A stretch of 63,333 bases of DNA from Pseudolabrys sp. GTDB lineage: Bacteria; Pseudomonadota; Alphaproteobacteria; Rhizobiales; Xanthobacteraceae. The DNA is taken from contig JAICMO010000003.1 in assembly GCA_025929185.1 (NCBI GenBank), positions 1-63,333 on the forward strand. The letters run 5' to 3'. Within the stretch, counting starts at the first letter, position 1; each line of letters begins with the position of its first letter. Below the pieces are notes generated by a model. It saw nothing but the letters and a program-made list of their open reading frames with translations. It searched no databases and was not told the DNA's origin. The position numbers and the translations under genes are program-made. This document shows positions 19,583 to 28,629 of the stretch, one piece after another.

Positions 19583-20086
19583 CTACTTCACGGTATCGGC
19601 GGCCGCCTTGCAGGTGACGCCGTCCTGAGCGCCGGTGCCACCGGAGCAGCCAATCGCGCCAACCATCTTGCCGTCTTTCACGAGCGGAAAGCCGCCCGTA
19701 GAGGCCACCAATGTCGGGTCTAGCGTGGCAACATACGGATGGCCACTCTCGAAGGCCTTGAAGAAGACTTCGGTCGGTCGCCGGTAACGCGCGGCGGTGC
19801 GCGCCTTGCCTTGCGAGATATTGACCGACGCAATCTGTGCGCCATCCATGCGCTGGAATGCGATGAGATCGCCGTTATTGTCGACGACGGCGATATTCAT
19901 CTTCCAGCCGTGCTTCTTGGCCTCCGCAGCCGCCGTATTAATAAGCTTTATCGCCTCTTCGTAGTTGACGGGCGTTCCGTACGGAATGTCGAAAGGCATT
20001 TTTTCCGGCACTCCCTGCGCAAACGCGCTGCCGGTCGTCACGATCGCGGCCACGGCCGCGCCGGTCATCAGAGACAATAGACGCAT
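19583..20086 (-). CDS. Exported GlcG/HbpS-family (DUF336) haem-binding-like protein
   Basis: A 167-residue protein with a signal peptide (MRLLSLMTGAAVAAIVTTGSAFA, cleavage before QGV) and a DUF336 domain: EEAIKLINTAAAEAKKHGWKMNIAVVDNNGDLIAFQRMDGA, then GGFPLVKDGKMVGAIGCSGG. The family includes extracellular HbpS haem sensors and GlcG proteins of glycolate loci; activity here is unknown. ATG 20086 has a strong GGGAGG RBS, so the 14-residue upstream track extension is rejected. It is divergent from the MBL gene. Confidence 0.88.
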   Translation of the reverse strand: MRLLSLMTGAAVAAIVTTGSAFAQGVPEKMPFDIPYGTPVNYEEAIKLINTAAAEAKKHGWKMNIAVVDNNGDLIAFQRMDGAQIASVNISQGKARTAARYRRPTEVFFKAFESGHPYVATLDPTLVASTGGFPLVKDGKMVGAIGCSGGTGAQDGVTCKAAADTVK

Positions 20087-20313
20087 ATATTCCTCCCACG
20101 GGATATGATGCCGGTGTCGGTCCGGCATTGCTTCACCTGCCCTTTGGCGCAGGATCTGTCGACGGGGGATAGCTTAGCCAAGCTGCGAGCGCTCGCCTAC
20201 AGAGTTCGCCAGAGAGCCGCCGCCGAGCTTTTCGGAATATTTCGCCTGCGATGGGGTTACCGCGGTGAAATCCTCGCTCCCGCGCACAAAAATCCATACA
20301 GGAGGAAACGACA

Positions 20314-21299
20314 ATGACCGAACTCACACGTCGTCAAGCGCTGCCGCTGTCGCCGGCGCGACCGCAGTATCCACATTGCCATCGACCGGCCCTGCGAATG
20401 CGTCTGCGCCGGAAGCGGGCAAGCAGGCGCCCGGCATCTATCGATACAAGGTCGGCAGTTACGAGATGACGCAGATTGCCGACGGGGCACGCACTTTCCC
20501 GATGCCCGATAATTTCGTAACCGGCGCGACACCGGCGGAGGCCAAGAAAGCATTAGCGGACGCGTACATGCCGGACGGCAAGCTGACGATCATGTTCAAT
20601 CCGCTTGTCATCAACACGGGCTCCAAGCTCATCCTGATCGACACCGGCAATGGGCCGGCTGCCTATGCGCAGACGAAAGGCCAAGTCGGCCAACTACATG
20701 GCAATCTCGCGGCCGCGGGCATCGACCGCAAGGCAATCGATGTCGTTCTGATCTCGCACATGCACGGCGATCACATCAATGGGCTGCGCAACGCGGACGG
20801 CACGCCAGCTTTTCCGAATGCGGAAATTTTGGTCCCGACCGGCGAGTGGGCGTTCTGGATGAACGACGCCAACAGGAGCAAGGCCAATCCGTACAATCAT
20901 AATTACTTCCCCAACGTGAAGAAGGTGATGACCGGCCTTGAGAGCAAGGTGACGAAATACGAATGGGGCAAGGAAATTCTTCCCGGTATTCACTCGATCG
21001 GAACGCCGGGTCACACGCCTGGCCACACTTCGTTTATGGTGCAGTCGGGTAATGGCAAGCTGCTGGTTCAGTCGGACGTCTGCAACAATCCGCTGATGTT
21101 CATGAATCATACCGACTGGATCGCGCCGTTCGACAACGACCCGGCGCTGACGCTCAAGACCCGTCATAAATTCTATGACATGGCTTCAGCGGAAAAGGTG
21201 CTCGTCGCAGGATATCATTTCTCCTTCCCGGCCGTCGGGCACGTCGAGAAGAATGGCAAGAATTTCCGGCTGGTTCCGGTGCTCTGGACCCCGATCTGA
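20314..21299 (+). CDS. MBL-fold metallohydrolase with an out-of-frame Tat signal (frameshift near 20343)
   Basis: The mature enzyme is an intact metallo-beta-lactamase-fold hydrolase with the zinc motif SHMHGDHINGL (HxHxDH), a further His in TPGHTPGHTSF, the bridging Asp in VQSDVC and a late His in AGYHFSF. It resembles exported lactonase/parathion-hydrolase-like proteins. The clear start ATG 20314 (RBS ggagg at 20301) encodes MTELTRRQAL, a twin-arginine signal, but in the next frame. Restoring one G near 20343 joins it to AAVAGATAVSTLPSTGPANA and the mature protein. As given, translation in the enzyme frame would have to start at GTG 20265 without a Tat signal. Confidence 0.85.
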
Positions 21300-21325
21300 C
21301 ACCAAAAGCCGTGGGGAAGCGGGAA

Positions 21326-21355
21326 GGCCGCCCAGGTTGGGCGGTCTTCTTTTTC
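21326..21355 (+). terminator. Rho-independent terminator after the MBL gene
   Basis: A GC-rich stem GGCCGCCCA/TGGGCGGTC with a GGT loop is followed directly by TTCTTTTTT, 27 bases after the stop codon. Confidence 0.85.
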
Positions 21356-21424
21356 CGGGATCGCGCTGGCGAGGGCCCATTCGAGCGGTTACATTAAATT
21401 CGTCCGTTTGAATCGGGTGTTCCG

Positions 21425-22765
21425 ATGACCGCATCTGCCTTCGAATCTGCCCTGACTGCGCGCACCGATGAAATGCTTGAGGCGTGCACGAAATGCGGCA
21501 AGTGCGTCGAAGTCTGTCCGGTCATCGGCCCGGCCGGCGTCAACGCCGAGCCTGAGCAGGTAATCTCCGGCATCCTCGACATCGTCCGCACAGGGAGCGG
21601 GCCGGAAGCGTCGCGGGCGTGGGCGAAAGGCTGCGTGCTGACCGGCGACTGCATTACCGCTTGCAATTACGGCGTCAACCCGCGTTTCCTGCTGGCAATG
21701 GCGCGCATGAAAATGGCGCAGGATGCGAACGAGCCGCGCGAGCGCCGCAAAAAGGGCGTCGAAAATTTTCGCCTTGTTGCCGATGGCTCGAACGTCCTGG
21801 CGCGCATGCAATTGAGCGCCGATGAACTGACCCGGCTCGGGCAAAAAGTGAGCCAGCGGCTTGAATCGGGTTCGACGGTCAAGCCGGGCGAGCGTCCCGA
21901 TTTTGTGTTTTATACCGGGTGCAATGTGCTGAAGACACCGCACATCGCGCTGACCGCGCTCGACATCATGGACACGCTCGGCGTCACGTACAAAGTCATG
22001 GGCGGACCGAGCCATTGCTGCGGGATCGTCCAGTTGCGCACGGGCGACGCGGAAGTGTCCGGCCGCGTTGCCACCAATTCGCTCGACAAGCTGGCGGAGG
22101 GAAAAACGGGCGTGATCTCGTGGTGCGCAAGCTGCCACGTCCAGTTTACCGAGAACACGCTGCCGACGATCGAGAAGGTGCGCGGCTCGCGGCCGTTCGA
22201 AATGACGCCGTTCATGCTGTTCCTCAAGACACGTTTCGACGATCTGCGGCCGCTGCTGCGCAAACCGGTGCCACTGAAAGTCGCGTTGCACAAACACCCC
22301 GGCATTAAGGGCGTGGTCGAAGCCGCTACCGAGCTCCTGCAAATGGTGCCGGGTGTCGAACTGATCGATTTGCACCAGCCGGCCGTCGGCTTGATGAGTA
22401 ACTTCCTCAACACCCTGCCGGAGTACAAGCGCGGGCTCTATCTGGCCGAGCTGGAAGCGGCAGAAAGGGCCGGCGTCGATGCCCTTGCTGCGATCTATCA
22501 TCCCGACCATCGCGACCTGTGCGCGCACGAGCGCGACTGGCCGTTCAAGATCGTTAACGTTCTCGACATCGTCGGCGAAAGCATGGGTCTGAGCCATGCG
22601 GACCATTTCAAGCGGCTCAAGATCATGCAGGATGCCGATGCGATCGTCGCCGATTGCAAGGATCTGATCGCTGCCAATGATGTCGATCCCGCCTTGGCGC
22701 GCGACATGGTCGTTAAGGCAATGCTGATCGACCAACCGGTGCCTCTCGGAAGGCCGGCCGCTTGA
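21425..22765 (+). CDS. Fe-S oxidoreductase subunit (HdrD/GlpC-like, CCG domain)
   Basis: A 446-residue cytoplasmic protein. The N-terminus has a 4Fe-4S motif CTKCGKCVEVCP; the second ferredoxin-like set is reduced to KGCVLTGDCITACNYG. A CCG (DUF224) domain follows with C in YTGCNVLK, HCCG, and WCASCH. The second CCG domain, usual in GlpC/HdrB/LutA-like proteins, lacks its cysteines (the corresponding region reads LHKHPGIKG). It probably moves electrons for a dehydrogenase or heterodisulfide-type reaction. No partner subunit is adjacent, so the substrate is open. Confidence 0.85.
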   Translation: MTASAFESALTARTDEMLEACTKCGKCVEVCPVIGPAGVNAEPEQVISGILDIVRTGSGPEASRAWAKGCVLTGDCITACNYGVNPRFLLAMARMKMAQDANEPRERRKKGVENFRLVADGSNVLARMQLSADELTRLGQKVSQRLESGSTVKPGERPDFVFYTGCNVLKTPHIALTALDIMDTLGVTYKVMGGPSHCCGIVQLRTGDAEVSGRVATNSLDKLAEGKTGVISWCASCHVQFTENTLPTIEKVRGSRPFEMTPFMLFLKTRFDDLRPLLRKPVPLKVALHKHPGIKGVVEAATELLQMVPGVELIDLHQPAVGLMSNFLNTLPEYKRGLYLAELEAAERAGVDALAAIYHPDHRDLCAHERDWPFKIVNVLDIVGESMGLSHADHFKRLKIMQDADAIVADCKDLIAANDVDPALARDMVVKAMLIDQPVPLGRPAA

Positions 22766-23011
22766 CGGGCGAGAGCCGGCGGCCTATCTCAGCCGCCGAT
22801 GAAAATGACTTCCACCAGCCGCCGCTTGCTCCGCCGCCGTATGGTCACGGCACGGGAGCGCTCGCGCGCGTGAGAAGTCCCGTGCCGCCGGACCTAGATC
22901 CCGCGGCGCCTCTCTCCTTGCTGCTCTCCAAGTCCGGCGTTCCGAAGACCACTCGCTGCTGCGCGAGGCGATGAATTCCGGCGCTGTGCCGGCGTGAGGA
23001 AAGGGGCTGTC

Positions 23012-24070
23012 ATGGCCAACAGGGCAAGAGTCGGTGTCTTGGGCGCGTCGGGTTATACCGGCGCCGAACTGGTGCGGCTGCTGCTCCGCCATCCGCGCGC
23101 CGAGATTGCATTGCTGACGGCGGAACGTCGGGCCGGCCTGGAGATGCGGCAGGTGTTTCCGCAATTCGCGCCATTCGCGTTGCCGAAGCTCGTCTCCATC
23201 GACGACGTCGACTGGCTCGGCGCCAATCTCGATGTGATCTTCTGCGCGCTGCCGCATGCAACGACGCAAAAAGTCGTCTCGGCGATTTTCGGTGCAATAC
23301 CCGCGACGAAGGTTGTGGACCTGTCGGCCGACTTTCGGCTGGGGGATACGGCCGCTTACGCGAAATGGTATGGGCACGAACACCATGCGCCAGACCTGCA
23401 AAAGCAAGCGGTGTACGGACTCGTCGAAGTGCATCGGCGCGACATCAAAAATGCGCATCTCGTCGCCAATCCAGGCTGCTATACCACGACGGCGCAGTTG
23501 CCGCTTGTTCCGCTGATCAAAGCCAAGGCAATCGATCTCGACGAGATCGTGATCGACGCCAAGTCGGGCATGACCGGCGCGGGACGCGCAGTAAAAGAAT
23601 CGATGATCTTCTCCGAGGTCTCGGAGGGGTTTCACGCGTATGGCATAGGGCACCATCGACACATGGCAGAACTCGACCAGGAGTTTTCACTCGCCGCCGG
23701 CCGCGAGGTTACCGTGACCTTCACCCCGCATCTCGTCCCGATGAATCGGGGAATCCTGGCGACCATCTACGTTCGGGGAAAGCGCGGCCGCACGGCCGAA
23801 GATCTTCACGCGATACTTTTAAAGTCCTACGCGAAGGAGCCGTTCGTGCACGTGCTGCCGTTCGGGGAAACCCCGCAGACGCGCCATGTGCGGGGCTCCA
23901 ACATGACGTTTATCGGCGTTGCCAAAGATCGGATCGAGGGCCGCGCCATCGTGGTCTCGGCGCTCGATAATCTGGTGAAGGGCGCCTCCGGCCAGGCGAT
24001 CCAAAACATGAACCTGATGCTTGGGCTTCCGGAGGCGATGGGCCTCGAGCAGGTGGCGCTGTTTCCGTGA
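23012..24070 (+). CDS. argC: N-acetyl-gamma-glutamyl-phosphate reductase
   Basis: Catalyses the NADPH-dependent reduction of N-acetylglutamyl phosphate, the third step of arginine synthesis. It has the NADP fold GASGYTGAELVRLL, the catalytic Cys in VANPGCYTTT, SGMTGAGRA and the histidine stretch YGIGHHRHMAE. At 352 residues from ATG 23012 (RBS gagga/aagg) it is the long type 1 form; the track adds six residues from GTG 22994. It stands alone with a 246-bp upstream gap that holds no recognisable gene. Confidence 0.96.
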   Translation: MANRARVGVLGASGYTGAELVRLLLRHPRAEIALLTAERRAGLEMRQVFPQFAPFALPKLVSIDDVDWLGANLDVIFCALPHATTQKVVSAIFGAIPATKVVDLSADFRLGDTAAYAKWYGHEHHAPDLQKQAVYGLVEVHRRDIKNAHLVANPGCYTTTAQLPLVPLIKAKAIDLDEIVIDAKSGMTGAGRAVKESMIFSEVSEGFHAYGIGHHRHMAELDQEFSLAAGREVTVTFTPHLVPMNRGILATIYVRGKRGRTAEDLHAILLKSYAKEPFVHVLPFGETPQTRHVRGSNMTFIGVAKDRIEGRAIVVSALDNLVKGASGQAIQNMNLMLGLPEAMGLEQVALFP

Positions 24071-24092
24071 GGCACTCTCCGGAATATTCTCT

Positions 24093-24127
24093 GTCATTCC
24101 GGGGCGGTCGCTGCTTCCCGGAATGAC
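24093..24127. repeat. Palindromic repeat (possible terminator) after argC
   Basis: A perfect 11-bp inverted repeat GTCATTCCGGG/CCCGGAATGAC with a 13-base loop lies between argC and the next gene. It has the same GTCAT...ATGAC ends as other dispersed palindromes in the window; no U-tract is present. Confidence 0.7.
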
Positions 24128-24138
24128 TGGGGAAGACA

Positions 24139-25761
24139 ATGTTCGACGTCAGCAATCAGCCGCCGCCGCTTGAGCCGTATAATGTTTTTACGAGCGACGC
24201 CGCGCTGCGCGAAGCGGTCAGGCGCGAGCGCGCGAATTGGGCTGACGCCAACTTAAGCGCGCTCGGTGCGACGCTGGGCAAGCCGGAGACCATCAAGGCC
24301 GGTTTTGATGCCAACAAATATCCGCCGGTTCTGAAAACGCTCGATCGCTACGGCCATCGGCTCGACGAAGTGGAATTCCATCCCGCCTGGCACGCGCTGA
24401 TGACGATCGCGCTCGAAGCGGGTCTGCATTCGAGCCCCTGGGCAGAGCCGAAACCGGGTGCGCACGTCGCGCGCGCGGCGGGCACCTACCTGCTCAATCA
24501 GATCGAAAGCGGCGTTTATTGCCCGCTCGCGATGACCTACGGCTCGGTGCCGACGCTACGGCACGCGCCGGCAATCGCCGCCGAATGGCTGCCGCGCGTC
24601 TTTTCGCGCCGCTACGATCCGCGCTTCCGGCCGGCCAAGGACAAAACGTCGGCGCTGTTCGGCATGGGCATGACCGAAAACCAGGGCGGCTCCGACTTGC
24701 GCACCAACACGACGCGGGCCGAGCCGACATCCGACGGCAGCTTTCGTCTTACCGGGCACAAGTGGTTCATGTCGGCGCCGATGTGCGACGCTTTCCTCGT
24801 GCTGGCGCAGGCGCCGAAAGGCTTGAGCTGTTTTCTGCTGCCGCGCTGGACGCCGGACGGCGAACGCAACGCGATTCAGATTATCCGGCTCAAGGATAAG
24901 CTCGGCAACCGTTCGAACGCGTCGAGCGAGGTGGAGTTCTTCGGCGCCTACGCGCAACTCGTCGGGGAGGAGGGGCGCGGCATTCCGACCATCATCGAGA
25001 TGGGCAATTACACGCGGCTTGACTGCGCCATCGGCTCATCGAGCCTGATGCGCGCGGCGGTGGCGCAGGCGATCCATCATGCAAGGCATCGCATCGCGTT
25101 CCAGAAGCATCTTGTCGATCAGCCGCTGATGACTAACGTGCTTGCCGATGTGGCGCTCGAATCGGAAGCGGCGCTGGCGCTGACGATGCGGCTCGCGCGC
25201 GCCTATGACGAGAGCGACGAAGCATCCATCGTCTTCCGTCGCGTGGTGACGCCTGCGGCCAAGTTCTGGATTTGCAAGCGCGCGGCGGCGTTCTCGCAAG
25301 AGGCGATGGAGGTCCTGGGCGGCTCCGGCTACATCGAGGAATGCGTGATGCCGCGCATCTATCGCGAGGCGCCGGTCAATTCGATCTGGGAAGGCTCCGC
25401 CAACATCATGTGTCTCGACGTGCTGCGCGCCATCGAGCGCACGCCGTCGGCGGTCGACGTATTGGTGGCGGAGGTGAGCGCGGCCGGCGCCGGCCATTCG
25501 GGCTTGAAAGCGTTTACGGCGAGCCTGCAGAAGCGTTTGACGACTCGCGACCGCGCCGATGAATCACAGGCACGCTCTTTCGCGCGGGACCTGGTGCTCG
25601 CCTTGCAAGCGGCCCTGCTGATCGAGCATGCGCCGGCGGCGGTCGCCGACGCCTTCTGCGCATCGCGGTTGGCAGACAATCGCGGCGGCGCGTTCGGCAT
25701 GTTGCCGCGCGGTGCCGACATGCAGGCGATCGTCGTCCGCGCCGCGCCTCAATCGGTCTAA
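24139..25761 (+). CDS. Acyl-CoA dehydrogenase, AidB family
   Basis: A 540-residue flavoprotein with the AidB-type N-terminal extension (ending LEPYNVFTSD) and the ACAD core: FGMGMTENQGGSDLRTNTTRA (FAD binding), GHKWFMSAPMCD, VLGGSGYIEECVMPRIYREAPVNSIWEGSANIM with the catalytic-Glu region. AidB proteins are associated with alkylation stress in E. coli, but isovaleryl-CoA dehydrogenase activity has been reported; the role here is unproven. No ada gene is adjacent. Start ATG 24139 follows ggggaagaca. Confidence 0.9.
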   Translation: MFDVSNQPPPLEPYNVFTSDAALREAVRRERANWADANLSALGATLGKPETIKAGFDANKYPPVLKTLDRYGHRLDEVEFHPAWHALMTIALEAGLHSSPWAEPKPGAHVARAAGTYLLNQIESGVYCPLAMTYGSVPTLRHAPAIAAEWLPRVFSRRYDPRFRPAKDKTSALFGMGMTENQGGSDLRTNTTRAEPTSDGSFRLTGHKWFMSAPMCDAFLVLAQAPKGLSCFLLPRWTPDGERNAIQIIRLKDKLGNRSNASSEVEFFGAYAQLVGEEGRGIPTIIEMGNYTRLDCAIGSSSLMRAAVAQAIHHARHRIAFQKHLVDQPLMTNVLADVALESEAALALTMRLARAYDESDEASIVFRRVVTPAAKFWICKRAAAFSQEAMEVLGGSGYIEECVMPRIYREAPVNSIWEGSANIMCLDVLRAIERTPSAVDVLVAEVSAAGAGHSGLKAFTASLQKRLTTRDRADESQARSFARDLVLALQAALLIEHAPAAVADAFCASRLADNRGGAFGMLPRGADMQAIVVRAAPQSV

Positions 25762-26156
25762 AGCGCTCCGAAAATCGCCAATGCGAGCCAGACCTGTGCC
25801 GCAAACCCGACTGCAAAGGCGAGGGTGCGGAACACCGGAATGCCGAGCGTATAGACGATGACGTGCGCAACGCGCGCCCAAAAGTAAACGGCGCATGCCG
25901 TCACCGTGCCGGCGGTCGAATGGCCCATCGAATCGAGGATCAGTACCAGGCTGGCAAAGATGACCAGGTTCTCGACCGCGTTCGTGTGGGCGAAATAGAG
26001 GCGTTGTGCCCATGCGGATTGCGGCTTGTCGCCGCGCGAGGGATTGGCCATCGCGCCCATCAGCCCGCGCACGGCGATGCGGTCGAGAATGTAGGGCACC
26101 CACATCAGGCCGGTCAGGATTACGGTGAGCGTCAGCCACAAAAGCTCTCTGGACAT
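25758..26156 (-). CDS. MAPEG-family membrane protein
   Basis: A 132-residue protein with four hydrophobic segments. The pattern is that of bacterial MAPEG (membrane-associated eicosanoid/glutathione metabolism) proteins: AQRLYFAHTNAVENLVIFASLVLI then YFWARVAHVIVYTLGIPVFRTLAFAVGF. The NxxE motif typical of glutathione-binding members is visible (NAVEN). Its stop overlaps the convergent acyl-CoA dehydrogenase stop region. The substrate is unknown. Confidence 0.88.
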   Translation of the reverse strand: MSRELLWLTLTVILTGLMWVPYILDRIAVRGLMGAMANPSRGDKPQSAWAQRLYFAHTNAVENLVIFASLVLILDSMGHSTAGTVTACAVYFWARVAHVIVYTLGIPVFRTLAFAVGFAAQVWLALAIFGAL

Positions 26157-26184
26157 CGCATCCCCCTAACTGCGCAGGTTTGCG

Positions 26185-27990
26185 CTAGTCCCGAACTTTA
26201 ACATAAGAGCCGGGGGCGTCCTCGATGGGTTTCAGTTTTCCGCCGCCGACTTTTCGGGCAGCCACCATCTTGCGGTCGTGCGACTTGATCCAGCCGACCC
26301 AATCCGGCCACCACGAGCCGGGATGAGCCGTTGCGCGGGCGAGCCATTTCTCGAGATCGCCGCCTGCCAGGTTCGTCGCGGTCCAGTATTGGTATTTCTT
26401 CTTCGCGGGCGGGTTGACCACGCCGGCGATATGGCCGGAGCCCGCGAGCACGAATTTCACCGGCCCGCCGAAATATTTCGACCCTTTCAGTACGGATTTT
26501 GCGGGCGCGATATGGTCCTCGCGCGTGGCGAGATTGTAAATCGGGACCTTGATCTTGCCGACGTCGAGCGTGACGCCACCGATCTTCATTTTGCCGTTGG
26601 CGAGATTGTTATGGAGATAGCAATTCCGCAAATAGAAGGAGTGATTGGCTGCCGGCATGCGCGTGGCGTCCGAATTCCAATAAAGGATGTCGAACGGCAC
26701 CGGTTTTTTCCCGCGTATGTAGTTGTTGACGACGTAGGGCCAGATGAGATCGTTCGAGCGCAAAAGATTGAAAGCGGTCGCCATGCGTGACGCTTCCAGG
26801 TAGCCCTGCCGCTTCATGTGAGCTTCGAGCGACCTGATCCGCTCCTCGTCAACGAATATCTTGAGGTCGCCGGCGTGTGCGAAATCCACCTGCGCCGTAA
26901 AGAACGTTGCCGATACGGCACGGCTCTGCCTCTTTGCGGCAAGATAGGCGAGCGCAATCGCAAGCAACGTTCCGCCGACGCAATAGCCGACCGCATGCAC
27001 CTTGTGTTCGCCGGTTGCCTTTTCGACCACGTCGAGCGCGGTGAGAATTCCCTCCCGCATATATTCCTCGAAGCTTTTTTCGGCGAGTTTCGCATCCGGA
27101 TTGACCCAGGAGATCACGAAGACAGTGAGGCCGTTGTCGACGGCCCATTTTATGAAGGATTTATCCGGCGTCAGGTCGAGGATGTAGAACTTGTTGATCC
27201 ATGGCGGCACGATCAGTAGCGGATATTTGTGCACTTTGTTGGTGGCCGGTTGGTATTGAATGAGCTGCATCAATTCGTTCTGATAAATCACTTTGCCGGG
27301 CGTGGTTGCGAGATTGCGGCCGACCTCGAAAACGGAGGGATCTGACTGGCGAATCTTGAGATTGCCTTTTCCGGCGGCGATGTCCTCGGTCAGCATGCTC
27401 ATGCCGCGCACGAGATTGCCGGCATTCGAGGCAAACGTCTCGCGCAGCAACTCCGGATTGGTCAGTACGAAGTTGGACGGGGAAATCGCATTGGTGATCT
27501 GCCTGATATAGAACTCTGCCTTTTGCCGCACGTGCGGATCGATTCCCGCGGCATCGCGCACCAGCCGATCCGCCCAATCCGACGTGAGCAGGTAGAGCTG
27601 CTTTAAAAAATCGAAGAACTGGTTCGAGGACCATTCCGGGTCGTCAAAGCGCTTGTCTTTGGGATCCGGTGCAGCCGCCGGCGGAGCCGCTTCGCCGGCC
27701 ATGCGCTTGACCATCCCCGCCCATAGATCGAGATAGGCGCGACCGAGGCTTGTCTGTAGTTCGACCGTCCGTTGCGGGTCGGAAAGCCAATATTCCGCAA
27801 CTTGACCGATGGTCTTGACGATATCGGCAACATCCTCGGTCATGCTGCCGTCAAGCTGTCCCTGTTCGCGCGGCTTGAGATACGCAGCCAGGGCCTTACC
27901 GCCTTCTTCGACCAGGCGCGCGATGTTACGCGCAAACGTCTCAATGTCGACGTCGCCAACTTTGGCCGGTTCGGTCGTCCGCTTGTCCAT
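26185..27990 (-). CDS. phaC: Class I poly(3-hydroxyalkanoate) synthase
   Basis: Polymerises 3-hydroxyacyl-CoA into PHA carbon-storage granules. The lipase-like box GYCVGG places the catalytic Cys at about 337; the catalytic Asp lies in REDHIAP and the His in [12 protein letters not shown]. The N-terminal PhaC domain (about 100-260) and [13 protein letters not shown] are typical. At 601 residues from ATG 27990 ([10 protein letters not shown], preceded by GGGGA) it matches class I. The track extension to 28092 adds 34 doubtful residues. PhaA/PhaB/PhaR are not in the window. Confidence 0.96.
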   Translation of the reverse strand: MDKRTTEPAKVGDVDIETFARNIARLVEEGGKALAAYLKPREQGQLDGSMTEDVADIVKTIGQVAEYWLSDPQRTVELQTSLGRAYLDLWAGMVKRMAGEAAPPAAAPDPKDKRFDDPEWSSNQFFDFLKQLYLLTSDWADRLVRDAAGIDPHVRQKAEFYIRQITNAISPSNFVLTNPELLRETFASNAGNLVRGMSMLTEDIAAGKGNLKIRQSDPSVFEVGRNLATTPGKVIYQNELMQLIQYQPATNKVHKYPLLIVPPWINKFYILDLTPDKSFIKWAVDNGLTVFVISWVNPDAKLAEKSFEEYMREGILTALDVVEKATGEHKVHAVGYCVGGTLLAIALAYLAAKRQSRAVSATFFTAQVDFAHAGDLKIFVDEERIRSLEAHMKRQGYLEASRMATAFNLLRSNDLIWPYVVNNYIRGKKPVPFDILYWNSDATRMPAANHSFYLRNCYLHNNLANGKMKIGGVTLDVGKIKVPIYNLATREDHIAPAKSVLKGSKYFGGPVKFVLAGSGHIAGVVNPPAKKKYQYWTATNLAGGDLEKWLARATAHPGSWWPDWVGWIKSHDRKMVAARKVGGGKLKPIEDAPGSYVKVRD

Positions 27991-28178
27991 ACGCAGTCGG
28001 TCCCCTCTGGCAGAAATGGCCCGGGGCGGCCACTCCTGCAAGTCGCGTTCGAGACCGTGGTTTCGCCTATGAAAACGTTCCGCTTTCGCCACCTTGCTCC
28101 CGACACATTAGGGGCCTACCCGGCCTCTGATATAATTCATTGAGTCTTCAGCGGTTTCGCGTCCGAGAAGGGCTTTTA

Positions 28179-28544
28179 ATGCATTCGCGGGGACATTGGG
28201 CCGGGATGGCGGGGGTATTCATTGCGGTCTGCCTGCTTGTTGGCTGCACGGCAGCGGCTATCGAAAACAACCTGCCGTCTTCCGTCGCCTTGCCGCCCGA
28301 TGCACCGGCAAGACCTGCGACGCCCTACGAGTACCCCGCCGTTCATGACATGCCTCCGCCGCGTTCCGGCAAGCCTCTGACCGAGGACGAGCAAATCAGG
28401 CTACAGAAAGAACTCACGAATCTGCGCGAGAAGCAGGAAAGCCTTAACGCCCAGGCTGCCAAGCCCAAGCCGTCCGCAAAGCGGAAAAAGAAGCCGTCTC
28501 CTTTGGCGACGGGCCAAAGCGATGGCGCAAAGAGTAACCCGTGA
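28179..28544 (+). CDS. Small putative lipoprotein, Pro/Lys-rich
   Basis: A 121-residue protein starting at ATG 28179, with a lipoprotein signal peptide: hydrophobic AGVFIAVCLLVGC with a lipobox ending in Cys (about 24). The mature part is low-complexity, with a proline-rich segment (PPDAPARPATPYEYPAVHDMPPPRSGKP), a short helix that may form a coiled coil (EDEQIRLQKELTNLREKQESL) and a Lys-rich tail. It is conserved in style with small rhizobial lipoproteins upstream of the alaC gene, but has no known function. It is divergent from phaC. Confidence 0.75.
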   Translation: MHSRGHWAGMAGVFIAVCLLVGCTAAAIENNLPSSVALPPDAPARPATPYEYPAVHDMPPPRSGKPLTEDEQIRLQKELTNLREKQESLNAQAAKPKPSAKRKKKPSPLATGQSDGAKSNP

Positions 28545-28629
28545 TAAAAGCCGGGCAGGCAATGTCCGCCAGATGGAAGGCGGCCTGCGCCAAGCGCAGG
28601 CAGGACACCAATGATCAAGGGTTGAGCCC

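Noticed and set aside
21389-22735. 448-aa minus-strand ORF opposite the Fe-S protein gene
   Set aside because: Composition typical of an antisense frame; the plus strand encodes intact cysteine motifs.
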